A stretch of DNA of 64,000 nt from Fallopia convolvulus (lineage: Eukaryota > Streptophyta > Magnoliopsida > Caryophyllales > Polygonaceae). The notes under the pieces are model-generated. The model worked only from the letters and a program-made list of their open reading frames with translations. It searched no databases and was not told where the DNA came from. This document shows positions 1 to 11,010 of this stretch, in pieces. Location of the stretch: NCBI GenBank assembly GCA_964016875.1, contig OZ024729.1:21410494-21474493 (forward strand), read 5' to 3'. A program made the translations under genes and the position numbers. How positions within the stretch are numbered: position 1 is the first letter of the stretch; every line of letters begins with the position of its first letter.

Positions 1-1330
1 CGAATTGAGGCGTGGTTGGTATCCCTAGAACCTTCTCGAAGTCTAGTTTACATTGGTTTAAACGGATCGTAAAAAGGTTGAGAAATGAAGGAGATATTCA
101 CGTTTTACTGAGGGTATGTCGTTCAGATTTTCTGGGCATAACTCGGGTGTTTGATCGAGTTTTTGGGCACATTAGAGGATGGATTTGGACGTGTAAATAT
201 AGTTTTTTGTATGGAATTTTGTGTAGAATATGGATCTGGTTGCGGATATAACTTTCGTTGAGTGTAGAATGAGAAAGAGCCCAAAAACCGAGCCTTGCTC
301 TGTTTTGTTTCGAACTCGAGTACCCGAGTTTCAATCGGAATTTTGGGGTTTCAAACGGTGTTTTTAAGAGATGATTTGTGAAGGAAGACTGTAGATGACA
401 ATAAGAACTACAATGTGGGTTTTTATAGGGCTCAAATCGATCTCAAACGCATCCGAAATCAGCCCAAAGATCACCTCCACATCAATGGTGTTCTTTATGA
501 CTTGTTCTTATCCAATCCCTTCACTTTCCCAAGATTAATGGCGGAATAAATCCAGCTAATTGCGTAATAATCATGTTCTTATCCTTCAACGACTTATCCA
601 ATGCCTATTAACTTTGGACTCACCTTTAATTGATTGAATTAAAGCAACAACAACCCACTTAGCCATTTTAGGTCAAAACGAACGAACATAATTTCGACCC
701 CCAAAGTTGTATTGTTTTGAACAATTGATTGAGGGGTTTGATTGATCATGTCATGGGATTTCCGGAACATCTTTCGGATCAAAAATCCGTTGAGAAACGA
801 AGAAGTTATGATCAATTGAAGTTTCGGGTTCAAGGTTGAAGACAACGCTTGAGTTCTTCAATCCATTTCCGGATAATTGCACAAACAACCCCTCTAGTTT
901 TATAAAAGTGATAAAGATGCCCCTTCCACCATGACTTGAGGACTTCTAATAACTCAACTAAATATCATATGACCTTTTTATAATTTATTTAATAAAACTT
1001 TTTCTTAAAAACATTTATATAAATTTTAGAAATATTATTATCACACTTCTTCATAAGTTTTATCGCTTATAATTATTATCTTATAATTTTAAATAATAAC
1101 TAAGACTCATATTATTCATGGTTATATTTTGTCATATAATACTAATCATAAAACCATAATTCTTATCGTTCATAATTAATATTTAATAATACGAGACAAT
1201 AATTTTTTTGTAACCTTTAATATCGTCTTAAACTTATGAACCACTGTTATAACATTAAGAAAATAAATTATGGAAATATTTTATTATATAAATAGTAAAT
1301 GTAACATTACATTTTTACCCTTTATAAAAA
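1..1330. other. Unassigned intergenic DNA
   Basis: No protein family is recognisable on either strand. The short open frames here lack domains and splice context. The right half (about 960-1330) is strongly AT-rich. The text around 860-930 resembles degenerate retroelement-derived intergenic DNA, but I cannot classify it. Confidence 0.4.
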
Positions 1331-1418
1331 TGAGGGATATTACAGCATGGCCATCCATATGCGGGTCGATTAACAAGGGAGCAAAAACAGATGGTTATTG
1401 AAAGGTTGATCATGTTCG

Positions 1419-1436
1419 CCCCCCCCCCCCCCCCCC
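1419..1436. repeat. Homopolymer C tract (18 bases)
   Basis: An uninterrupted run of 18 C ends two bases before the coding part of the MULE transposase remnant. It sits where a pyrimidine tract and AG splice acceptor would lie (CCCCAG then exon). Its length may be a sequencing or assembly artefact. Confidence 0.9.
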
Positions 1437-1439
1437 AGG

Positions 1440-2022
1440 ACTATACTTGCTGAGTTGAGGCAGCGATATCCGGGTAATGTGATCACAATTCGACACATCT
1501 ACAATGTGAGGGATAAGTTATTACTGCATGAATGTGGAGAAATGACAGTAACACAGTGGTCGCTTAAGTTTTTGAATGTCCACAAGTATAGAGTGCATCC
1601 CAAGCATCGAGAGAATTCGAATGAGGTCGATATCATATTTTTTGTGCACCCGACATCATTGCATTTGATGAAGATGTTTCCATATGTCATCATTATGGAC
1701 ACCACTTACAATACCAATAGGTACGTTTGAGTAATAATTTGAGTTCATTTTATACAATATTATATCATTTATACTTAATGTCGGTGGGATTTTCATACAA
1801 TTGTTGACAGGTACGACATGCCTTTGTTAGAGATGGTGGGTTTTACTTGCACCGGAAATACATTCAACATCGGTTTTGCATTTATGTCAAATGAAGAGAC
1901 AAAGAGTTATAGTTGGGTGTTACGTCAATTGAAGAATTTGTACGAGGAACTTGGAGTAAAGCCTAATTCGATAGTGACGGATAGGGACAAGGCTCTCATC
2001 AACGACATTAAATTGGTTTTCG
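1440..2022 (+). pseudogene. Truncated Mutator-like (MULE) transposase
   Basis: Two exon-like blocks join across a GT-AG intron. Block 1 (about 1440-1720) ends in the Asn-Arg codon split, and block 2 starts at 1811 with the completing base. Block 1 has the MULE hallmark FFVHPTS...FPYVIIMDTTYNTNRY, with the first catalytic Asp in MDTTY. Block 2 has MPLLEMVGFT and IVTDRDKALINDI, with the second Asp. The family normally continues into a C-rich WHI segment with the third acidic residue. Here homology stops at about 2022, at the start of a minisatellite. The N-terminal and C-terminal parts are missing, so this is a broken transposase of the cut-and-paste Mutator superfamily, presumably inactive. 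Confidence 0.85.
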
Positions 2023-2043
2023 GAGCCTGGGTTGGAGCCGCGG

Positions 2044-2325
2044 GATCCTCTGCGAGTGGAGCGGGAGCCTGGGCTGGAGCTGGAGTGGAAGCCTGGGCCG
2101 GAGCTGGAGTGGAAGCCTGTGTTAGAGCTGGGGGTAGAGCGGAAGCCTGGGCCGGAGCTGGGGGTAGAGCGGAAGCTTGGGCCGACGATGGAGGGGGAGC
2201 GGAAGCCTGGGTCGAAGATGGAGGGTGAGCGGAATCTTGGGCCGAAGCTGGAGGGGGAGCGGAATCCTGGGCCGAAACTGGATGGGGAGCGGAATCATGG
2301 GTCGGCACTAAAGGGGGAGTGGTAG
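2044..2325. repeat. 24/30-bp GC-rich minisatellite
   Basis: Nine or so degenerate units repeat the theme GAAGCCTGGGCCGGAGCTGG. The first two units are 24 bp and the later ones 30 bp, extended by a GGGGGAGCGG-type segment. All unit lengths are multiples of three, so frames stay open on both strands. The minus strand reads as an Ala/Pro/Gln/Ser-rich repeat (AQASAPPPSS type). It adjoins the broken MULE transposase directly. Confidence 0.85.
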
Positions 2326-2685
2326 CGTGAGCCTAGCCCGAAATATTAAAATACACACCACATTGTATTTCGACCTCGTTTGGATCGGAGTTCGGGTCGG
2401 ATTTTGACCCGTTGCTACTTGACCCACAACCACTTGATTCCCGACGCCTTGCTCAAAGGAACCAGCTCCGTGCACGACCACTACGCCTGCTTGGGTTGGA
2501 TTCCCGGCGCTTGCTTCGGTTGGATTCCCGGCGCCTGATTCGGTCGGCCTACTGCCCGCTTCGGACGAAACACCTCCACCCGCCTCGCTCGCACTACCGC
2601 TGCCTGGGTCTCGCAAACGACGACGCCCAACCGTCGTTTTTGTCGGATCTACTTTTCCCCCACCACCATTGCCTTTTCCGTCCAT
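2308..2685 (-). CDS. Gly/Ser/Thr-rich hypothetical, probably transposon-derived
   Basis: A 125-residue minus-strand frame starts MDGKGNGGGGKVDPTK and continues with low-complexity SEAG/PTEAS repeats. A possible GT-AG intron near its end would join it to the Pro/Ala-rich minisatellite frame. That would give a proline-rich protein like the accessory ORFs of plant DNA transposons. I recognise no domain. It could equally be a chance open frame in GC-rich repeat DNA. Confidence 0.3.
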   Translation of the reverse strand: MDGKGNGGGGKVDPTKTTVGRRRLRDPGSGSASEAGGGVSSEAGSRPTESGAGNPTEASAGNPTQAGVVVVHGAGSFEQGVGNQVVVGQVATGQNPTRTPIQTRSKYNVVCILIFRARLTLPLPL

Positions 2686-2804
2686 TAAAGTCGGAATGGA
2701 TAGAGGACCTCAAATTTGGTCTTTTGCAAGTCGAAAATAGATCTAGAAATGGTGAATTGGTATTTTGTGCGGCCGAAAATTATGTGCAGAGAGGCGCCAA
2801 AATT

Positions 2805-3022
2805 TTCCTATCCCGAGCGGCACAATTGGGGAAGATAGAGGAGCGCTCTCGGATTTTAACCTAATGGAGCGCTCGTTTAGGAAGCGCGCATAATGGGCCT
2901 CAATATTGGGCTTTTGGGCTGGAATTTTCCATTTCCGGATTTATTACTAACACGCATTTTAGAAGAGCGCTTCTTCCAAACGAGCGCTCTTCTGGAACGA
3001 GTTCGTTCCAGAAGAGCGCTTT
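2805..3022. repeat. AGCGCTC motif cluster with near-perfect palindrome
   Basis: The core GAGCGCT/AGCGCTC recurs about six times in both orientations. At 2983-3020 it forms an inverted repeat with 18-bp arms (AGCGCTCTTCTGGAACGA and its complement) around two central bases. Clusters like this occur as subterminal repeats of plant DNA transposons such as CACTA elements. I see no matching CACTA terminus or target duplication, so the superfamily is unproven. Confidence 0.6.
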
Positions 3023-3133
3023 TTCCGAAAGAGTGTTGTGCGATTACTAAATATCCCGTATGTATAAAGTTTCCGCGTAAACGAAAGATATAAGTTAATT
3101 TTTTTACTGTATGATTCTATTAATTAAAAAAAT

Positions 3134-4163
3134 CTATAACTATATATTAAAGCTATCCCTTTTTGAGCCACCAGAACGATTCTGGTCCCACCTCATATTT
3201 ACAAAATTAATTTTTATTCCTAATATTTTAACTTTACCCTATTATATTATTCTTTAACTCTTTAAATCTATCTTTAACATCAAACAAATATCTATTTAGT
3301 ATAACAATATCTTTTGAAAACTTCCTTATACAAATATTTAAAATTAAAGATAACAAATTTAAAATATTTTTAAATAAGTATAAATATCTTTTACCTTTGA
3401 GCATGATGTCTTTTCACGAAATTATTTATAGATATATTTTTTTTTCTTTTATAATAAAAAATTAATGATAATACTTATAATGTTTAAACTAAAAAAATAG
3501 GTAATATCTATAACTATATATTAAAGTTGTATCTTTACGAGTCACCAGAACGATTCTAGCCCCACCTTATATTTAAAAAATTAATTTTTATTTCTATTAT
3601 TATAACTTCTTTCTATTAAATTTTTTATAACTATTTAAATTTATCTCTAATATCAAAAAAATATCTATTTAGTATAACAATATTTTTTGAAAGCTTCCTT
3701 ATACAAGTATTTAAAATTAAATATTAAATATTTAAATATTTAAAAATAAATATAAATATTTTATCATTTATCTTTTGACGAATTTATTTATAGAAATATA
3801 GTGATTTTCTTTTATAAAAAAATTAATGAATAAATAGTTAAAATTTTTAAAATTAATAAAAATGGATAATAAAATATTTGGGAAAGGATACCCCTATCTT
3901 GACCCCTCAGATTCCGCTGTAGCGGAGCTTCACTGGGTCAATGATGATGATGATGATGATGGATAATAAAATATTTAATAGATATTGAATTATTTGATAA
4001 ACTCTAAATTTACGTACATGAAAAGTAATAAAATAGGAAGAATATAAAATAAATTACTTATATTAAAGATTATATTATATTTTTATTTATTTATTAATAT
4101 CCTATTTATAATGTTTATAAAATATCGAATCGTAGTCGTACATGGTACAACGGGTAAAAGTAG
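3134..4163 (+). mobile_element. Decayed Helitron with duplicated 5' end
   Basis: TCTATAACTATATATTAAAG, a Helitron-style 5' start, occurs after an A at 3134 and again at 3507. The following roughly 370 bp are duplicated in tandem (both copies include CCAGAACGATTCT). A candidate 3' end at about 4130-4163 has a weak hairpin around GTACATGGTAC and ends GTAG before T; the canonical end is CTRR. A relative with the same 5' end lies on the minus strand at 58180-58552. There are no coding sequences, so it is non-autonomous. The 3' end is the less certain boundary. Confidence 0.6.
3862..3976 (+). mobile_element. 5'-truncated SINE with 18-bp target duplication
   Basis: A 79-bp insert (3880-3958) lies between two perfect copies of ATGGATAATAAAATATTT (3862-3879 and 3959-3976). 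The insert ends GGAGCTTCACTGGGT followed by an ATG-repeat tail. This matches the GGGAGCTT..CTGGGT 3' ends and short simple-repeat tails of plant tRNA-derived SINEs. The pol III A/B boxes expected in a full-length SINE (roughly 200 bp) are absent, so the copy was truncated on insertion. It sits inside the Helitron remnant and is therefore younger. Confidence 0.75.
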
Positions 4164-4217
4164 TGAATACTAAAAATAATTAGAAAAAACGCCCAAGGAA
4201 AAAATACCACGTCCCGC

Positions 4218-4223
4218 CACGTG
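4218..4223 (+). promoter_or_regulatory. G-box (CACGTG) upstream of DUF3339 gene
   Basis: CCACGTGTC lies about 110 bp before the DUF3339 start codon. It contains a G-box/ABRE-like core, which bZIP and bHLH factors bind in plants. There is no direct evidence of use here. Confidence 0.4.
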
Positions 4224-4332
4224 TCGTATGCCTGAATGCCATGACATTTGACAATACTCCCTCGTTTTCTACTCTGCTCAATTTACAGAAACAAAACAGG
4301 GGGAAAGCTTGAGAAGGAGAGAGAGAGAGAAA

Positions 4333-4542
4333 ATGGCGGATTGGGGTCCGGTGCTGGTAGCGGTGGTGCTGTTCGTACTTCTGACGCCGGGATTGCTGAT
4401 TCAGATTCCGGGGAGGCACAAAGTGGTGGAGTTCGCCAATATGCAGACTAGCGGCGCTTCCATTCTCGTCCACGCCATCATCTACTTCGGCCTCATCACC
4501 ATCTTCGTTATCGCCATCGGCGTCCATGTCTTCACCGGCTAG
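4333..4542 (+). CDS. DUF3339 family small membrane protein
   Basis: An intact single-exon gene of 69 residues, beginning MADWGPVLVAVVLFVLLTPG and ending GVHVFTG. It has the full plan of the plant DUF3339 family (about 68-70 residues): an N-terminal MxDWGPV segment, a hydrophobic span at about residues 6-24, the conserved GLLIQIPGRHKVVEF turn, a short Ser/Thr loop and a second span at about 47-66. The start at 4333 is preferred over an in-frame ATG eight codons upstream because family members begin MADWGP and the context GAAAATGG is good for plants. A GA-rich leader (about 4311-4331) precedes it. The family's function is unknown; it is presumably an integral membrane protein. No broken features are seen. 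Confidence 0.92.
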   Translation: MADWGPVLVAVVLFVLLTPGLLIQIPGRHKVVEFANMQTSGASILVHAIIYFGLITIFVIAIGVHVFTG

Positions 4543-5830
4543 TTTATTATACTTATTTCTCTCTGTTCTATTTTCAATTTCTTCTACTTTGTTTGCACGA
4601 GCGAGAACGACCGACGGCGAATAGTTCTAGTACTAGCCTAAAAATTAGAACTGGTTTTGGTTGGTGTTTATCTCGATCTTCGATCTCGCTTTGTTTTAAT
4701 CAGCAGTAATACTGCTAATTGATTGTTGAAGGAAATCAATAGTCAGGATTTAATTGTAAGATTACAATGAAGCTTTTCAGATCCCCTTTTCTCTCCTGGC
4801 TAGGGTTTCTACTGTTTTCCCGCTTAAACTGCTTTACGAGTATTATAATATTTTTGCAAAATTTGAAACCAGGAATGCACTGATTGTGGGAACCTGATTG
4901 AAATGTGGATCTGGTGTTGGATTCATCGGATTGAATGAGTGAGTCAATATGTTACAAAAAGGAGCTTATTATATACACATAGTTCGATTCTTGTCACATA
5001 AAGAACCTTCAAAAGGACGTTGTGTTTTAGATAACATTTTGCATCAGTTCACTTTGAGCACAAAAGTTACCTTATGGCTGAAAAGTAGCAAGGTTGGGGT
5101 GTGGCAGAATCTTATATATTGCGGCCCCCCCGCAATCTTATACTGTATATTACAAATATAGTTGTTTGAAACTCGTATGAACTATACTATTCAAATTATT
5201 ATACAAAAATAAAGAAACAAGTAGGATATTGATGTACACTTGGTGGTCAAGAAGATCAACTTCTCTGGAAATGAGATTCTGCGGTGCAAGAATTGTTCAC
5301 GATGCGGAGCTAGTATGGGGTCGACACAATTTGTGAGATACCATTGATGTGAAATGTTTCAACAATTCAACTCAGACCTCTCAAAGAGATTGAGAATGGT
5401 AGTGAAACAAATATCTGGTTATAGCTGCATTGGACTATGTTTTGGAAAACCAATCTCCATTGGAGTATGCTTTGAAAAAGAGACATAACTACATACAAAG
5501 AATGTGTAGGTTGAGCGGGAACTCACAGATTACTAGACCATATCACTCACACATTAAAAGACCATGCGATCCAGATTTAATGACTAACAGTTTTTCTAGC
5601 ATAGGATAAGAATACCGAATATGGAAACTAAACCCCAAGAAGGAAAATATAAATCCTTAGGAAATAATATTAAAAATGTTAAACAATTAAAATACACTTG
5701 AAAGTTTCTATATAAAGGTCCTTAACCTATGACCTTTAGAAAAATCGAAATGACAATAACAAAGACTCAACATAACCTGCTAAGTACATCACTTAGGAAA
5801 GAAAACAAAACCACATACTTAGTACTTGCG
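4543..5830. other. 3' flank and non-coding DNA
   Basis: This holds the presumed 3' UTR of the DUF3339 gene, then moderately AT-rich DNA. The only local structure noticed is a short inverted repeat (ATTGCGG...CCGCAAT, 5118-5136) around a C run. No gene or mobile element is recognised. Confidence 0.4.
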
Positions 5831-5832
5831 CT

Positions 5833-6226
5833 ATAGCCGATGGAAATTTCAAATTTCTTTTTCCTCCAGCATATAATTCCCTTATCAAGCCCTTGAATCA
5901 CCTCACCATTACGGCATTACCTGCAAAAACACTAATTAAATATGACTATTACTCCCTGATCAACTAATAATTTAACTTGAGAATTTAAAGTTAAACTAAT
6001 AATTTAACTTGAGAATTTAAAGTGTTGGTTCACCTAGAGTGAACTTAAAATCCGTTTTAGAATCAAAGACTTCACTGACTCCCGGTTTGAGTAACTTAGC
6101 CACATAGTTGATTGTAACTTTGCTTCCCAAGCTTGCTTGTTTCCCTTCACAATTCCCTGCTTCCAGCTCTTCTATGAGCAGCAGCAGCTTTGGAATCAAC
6201 TCACCAGTACAATACACATCATGCAT
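5833..6226 (-). pseudogene. FKBP-type peptidyl-prolyl isomerase remnant
   Basis: Two minus-strand blocks resemble the FKBP domain. The first (about 6226-6017) reads LEAGNCEGKQASLGSKVTIN, then NYVAKLL, FDSKTDFKFTLGEP. This matches the GxxASxGxKVxVxYxGKL...FDS...F.F.LG strand region of multidomain plant FKBPs. The second (about 5927-5835) reads GEVIQGLDKGI and, after a frame change, AGGKRNLKFPSAIAQVL, the V-I active-site and GxKR segment. The blocks are in different frames, lack a start, and key aromatic positions look altered. This is a fragment, not a working isomerase. Confidence 0.6.
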
Positions 6227-6917
6227 AAATAGTCAGATTATAACATGCATACTAATCATAAAAAATCAGATTTCATCGACCAAAAAGTACAATTAATTAA
6301 TTAGAAAACTCATACGACATCCACAACCTGCCTATCAGATTTCAAACAATACATCCACAACATGCTAATCAATTTCTCTATCAAATTTCAAACAGTATCT
6401 CTTTTCACAACTAAGCTACTCTGATTTAAAAAGAAAATCAGTTTACAACATGCATAATAATAGGATTTAGGTAAATTCAGTGAGTTTATTCAAATTTCTA
6501 TTAAACAGGATTACAAGGCAATTATTGGAGTACTTTAGAAAAGAGATCCCATAACAATTATTTTATCAGTTTGAGTATTTGGTATGATTGAAATTATTAG
6601 ACCTCATAAAAACACACGTAGAAAATTATGGGTGAAGCATGTATTTTTATTTTGCCCACATCTTTGTGCATTTGATTAGAAAATAATTATCTATATTCAC
6701 TAGCTACTAGCTATATCTTATATATGTATATATCGATATTTTTTTTTGGTAGTATATATCGATATGTTAAACTAGCCCAATTTTTGTAAGGATAGTTGTT
6801 AAGGTCCCCCTTCTGAACTTTCTTGATTTCGCCACTGAGAGCCACCAATATATACACGAGTCCTTTCTTTTTTATTTTATTACACTTCCTATATTTTGAA
6901 GGGGGTTAGACAAGTGT
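6227..6917. other. AT-rich intergenic DNA
   Basis: No coding sequence is recognised. A TATATCGATAT segment recurs near 6728-6765, but no element boundary could be set. Confidence 0.35.
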
Positions 6918-6927
6918 ATAATCTTAA

Positions 6928-8353
6928 GGCAGAATACATACACAAACACATGTATTTGTACAAAATAGTCAGTTAGACACCTGACCTTTGGATTTGTTCT
7001 ATTGAACGCTTGAATTTAATCTTTTGTGTTCTATTGGACACCTGGTCACGAAGACCTCTTTCAAGTGTTAAACACGCGCGTACAGGTGTTAAATTATTTT
7101 GCTACATAAAATCCACATAAATGCCACCTCAGATATGAGCACAAGGCATACATTTTATATTGTTTTAATAAAACAAAAAAAAAACAAAAAAATTGCAAAT
7201 TGTAAATCCACTTTAAATTCTTTTTTTTTTGCCCCATCTTCTTTCTGTGGTAAATCCACTTTAAATCCATCAAAGTAGTATTGAACTAAAATCGAATCCA
7301 AAAAAATGTACAGATCAACCTCTGAGATGGAAAAATGTACAGATCAAATGGCAAGGCATAAACAACGTCACGGAAATCTCCGAGGTGGACTCCGGCACCG
7401 ACCATTCTCATCAAATCCGACGCGGTATTTGCGAGCTCTCAAGACGAATCGGAACCCTCCTCCCTCAGACCGAGTTAGCGTAAAGAGGTCGGGGCGTCCA
7501 TTGTTGTTTTTCAGATCTTCTTTGTGAATAAGAGAGGAAGAACATATTTAAGATCTCGGAGTGACTGCTAGGGTTTATAGGCAAATCCGCTTGTGTTGCT
7601 ATGCTGTGGATGTGAATCGGAACCTCCCCATAGAATAGATTTAAGATCTGGTGGAAGAAAGAAGAGATATAAAAAAAGAAAAAAAGAAAGAGGAACAAGA
7701 TCTGGTGGAAGAAAGAAGAGTTGAATTAGCAAAGTCCATAGCAATCAAAACAACCCACATAAAATCCAATTCAAAAGATCAAAAATTATTTCCATCCATC
7801 TCCATTTGAACCTTCCCTTCAAACTACAACTCTCCTACACTCTCTTCAGTGCCTTCCTTCGCCTTCCCTTCAAACTACAAGATGAAGAATCAAAGTAGAA
7901 ACAAGGCCCTCAGATCCAAAATTTCAGAAAGATCCAAAATCGTGCTCTTTTACAGAGATTCACAAGGCCGAAAATTCACAAGGTCGGGCTGCCAAAGTCG
8001 AAACAAGGCCGACAGCCGGCTTTCTCCGAGTCCGTTGTTCTGCAATATCAGCTTTCTTCGAGTCCGTCGTTCGCAGAAAGAAGATATCCAAGAAGAAAGA
8101 AGACATAAAAAAAAGTGGACAATGTATTTACTTTGTTTTTTTTACATTTAATAACCACATCAGATAAAATTTGGGATTATTGAAGACTCACTCTCACATC
8201 AGAGTGTGCATTACACGTAAATTGCCAATCAGCAAAAAGGTACCCAATAGAACAGAAAAGGCTAAATTCAAGTGTTCAATAGAACAAACTCAAAGATCAT
8301 GTGTCTAAATGACTAATTGACACAAGTACAAGTGTCTGTATATGTATTCTGCC
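6928..8353. mobile_element. Non-autonomous Mutator-type element, 10-bp TSD
   Basis: Both ends start GGCAGAATACATA when read inward. The terminal inverted repeats run about 110 bp at roughly 80% identity (6928-7040 and 8240-8353) and share TTGTTCTATTGAAC and TTAGACAC. Perfect 10-bp copies of ATAATCTTAA flank the element (6918-6927 and 8354-8363). Long TIRs plus a 9-11 bp duplication define Mutator-like elements. The interior encodes no transposase. A GC-richer stretch at 7360-7510 and pyrimidine-rich blocks could be captured host DNA (Pack-MULE style), but no protein is recognised. Confidence 0.88.
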
Positions 8354-8478
8354 ATAATCTTAATCATAATGGTAAAAATAAGAAGCAACTAAATAGAGAA
8401 TCTTGAGAACTTGCCTTAACAAACAACACTAATATTGGATAACTCACAAATATTTTTATTCAAGCAATGACACATAAT

Positions 8479-9224
8479 TAGGGGTGTCAATCGGGCGGGG
8501 CGGGTCGGGTTTGGGTCGGGTCAATTCAGTTTTGGGTAAGTTTGTATTCGGGTCAAATTCGGATATTTTGAAAATCGGGTCAAATTGGGTTCGAATATTT
8601 CGGGTCAGGTGCTCAATTAATCGGGCAAAGTCGGGTTTTGGGTCAATTTCGGTCGGGTCATTCGGTTTTCGGTCCAACTTGATTTCGGATAAGTTCGGTT
8701 TCGGGTTTAGTTAGTTTCGGATTTAGTCGGATTTCGGGTGAGTCGGGTTTCGGGTTTTCGGATTTTGGGTGAATTGGATTTTGACTTTGGCTGAATTTTC
8801 GGTTAATCTGATTTCGAATAAGCCGGATTATGATTCAGACCATATTTAATTAACATTTAAATCAAAAACATAATTATAATAAATATTCACTATTATTAAT
8901 ATTTTAAAACATAATGTAATTTTTGAATAGTTTCGGGTCGGGTAACTTCGGATTTTCGGATGGTTCGGGTCGGGTAACTTCGGATTTTCGGATGACTTTG
9001 GGTCGGGTAGCATCGGATATCGGGTTGCATCAGGCTTAGTCCATTTGGATATAATCAGTTTTGGGTTAATCACGGGTTTAGGTTTTTTCGGATTCGGGTC
9101 AAATCAGTTCGGGTCAAACATGTCTCAGGTATAAAACTTTTTATCTTTTTCTCGGGTCGGGTCGGGTTCGGAGTAGGGCGGGTCGGGCGGATTTCTCGGG
9201 TCGGGTCAAATTTTGACAGCCCTA
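8479..9224. mobile_element. hAT-type MITE built of degenerate CGGGT repeats, 8-bp TSD
   Basis: The ends are TAGGGGTGTCAA and, inverted, TAGGGCTGTCAA. Perfect 8-bp copies of CACATAAT flank it (8471-8478 and 9225-9232). Short TAGGG-type TIRs with an 8-bp duplication indicate the hAT superfamily. Both arms consist largely of a degenerate TCGGGT/TTCGGGTCGGGT repeat, separated by a short AT-rich centre (about 8840-8930). There is no coding capacity. Confidence 0.88.
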
Positions 9225-9264
9225 CACATAATCGTGACAAGTAAAAAACACACACTCTGCTCAA

Positions 9265-11010
9265 TCTATTATATATATATATATATATAAAAGCAATAAG
9301 GTTTGGAGTCTTCTCATTGCGCCACCTAGGATTACGCCACATGGCGATCCTACATTAAGCCATCTCATATTTTTACACGTGTTATTTTCTTATAATTTAG
9401 ACGTCATTATAAATATTTCATGTCATAATCTACATGTCAAAAAAAATATTTTAATTCCCATATAATCTTTTATATTGGATTTGAATTAGAAACAACTATA
9501 TCTTTTTTTTTGGAAATTTTACACATTTCAGAAAATTTACACGTAAAAATATTTTCAGCATATTTTCATGATCCTATTAACTCTCCAATATAATCTACCA
9601 AAAAAAACTCTCATAAATATATAAGGAAATCTTATCTTATACTCCAAAATTAATATTATATGATTATTGATCCATATGATATGACAATATCTACTACATA
9701 ACGAGATTATGATTTATAATTAGAATTTATAATTATTATTTTTTTATTATAATTTCTCATTATGATTTTCTTGCAATCTGCGTATAAATCAAGTATAATT
9801 TTTTGGTTAGTTCATATTTTTATTTCACAATATAATTTTTAGATAGGATCGTTGTTAATCTACTATATATATAAAAAAAATAAGGATTGGAGCCATTCTA
9901 TTGCGCCACCTCAGCTGTTTTCACATGTCCTTACGTGAATACGCCACCTCGGATTTTGTCACGTGACATCTTTTCCTTAAGCCGTGTCATGATATTTTTT
10001 ACATGTCATATGTCAAGTCATACTATATTCTGCCCCGTTATTTACATGTTATATTTAAGCCTCTTTTATTTTTGGCAATTTTCAATAAAGACTATTTTTT
10101 ACCAAATCTTTCATTGTGTAATCTTTTGAAATAAAAACCTTTTGAACACAAAAATCTTTTCCTTAATGAAAGAATTTAAAAAAAATCCTAAATGGATTTA
10201 CATACAAATCAACCTAATAAACTTTAATCTTCAATTAATTAAATCTTTAATTTAGTTAGGTTCACTTAACAGAATATTAATTAAACATATTTATATTAAT
10301 TTTTAATTTGTTCAATTTTGTAAACAAATATTAACGTTTTTATTTGTAAAAAAATTTAAAAAAATTATAATAAGCTTTCTACTATTTGATGAATGTGGAT
10401 AAATATTAACTTAATTTGAAAAAACCAAATCTAATTTATTCTCTAAAAGATTTACATTTAAAAATATTAAAAAAAAATATAATGAAGATTTGTTTCCAAA
10501 TATTATGATATTTTTCGTGAATAAATACTAAGTCAATTTTAAACTACACACTTATACAAAATCTCATATTTTCTTTATTTTTTTTAAAAAGAATCAATTT
10601 ATAAATCTATTTAAGTAATTTTAAAACAAATCATCCATGCAAGAATAAATTAATTTCTGATACAAAAAGATGCGATGAATTTTTTATGAAAATATTTCCA
10701 TAAAATCTAATTCAAAAAATATAAATTAAATTATAGTTTTAACAAACTAATCTTCCAAATCTCTTAAACAAAAAATTGATCATCTAGATTCTCTGAAAAA
10801 AAGAAAACTAATATTCCGATATCTCTAAAACATATATCTTTCTCCACCAAATCCGATTGTATTTTAAAAAAAAAACAATTTATAATCTTTATATGCCACC
10901 TCGGATTTTTCCATGTGCCATCTTTTCCTAAAGTCATGTCATTATATTTTTACATGTCATATGCCACATCATATTATATTAAGCCCCATAATTTACATGT
11001 CATATTTAAC
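9265..11010 (+). mobile_element. Helitron 5'-terminal pieces, nested or repeated
   Basis: Two Helitron-style 5' ends occur after an A on the plus strand: TCTATTATATATA... at 9265 and TCTACTATATATATAAAAAA at 9859. Each is followed by AAGG..TTGGAG and GCGCCACCT blocks. A segment of about 115 bp with CGCCACCTCGGATTTT and TTTACATGTCATAT at 9948-10065 returns at 10894-11010. Inverted relatives lie near 62727 and 62960. No 3' hairpin plus CTRR was found, so the extents are unknown. No Rep/helicase sequence is present. Confidence 0.55.

Noticed and set aside
8482..9220. Telomere-like repeat
   Set aside because: The unit is TCGGGT-type, not the plant telomere TTTAGGG, and it is enclosed by hAT ends with a target duplication.
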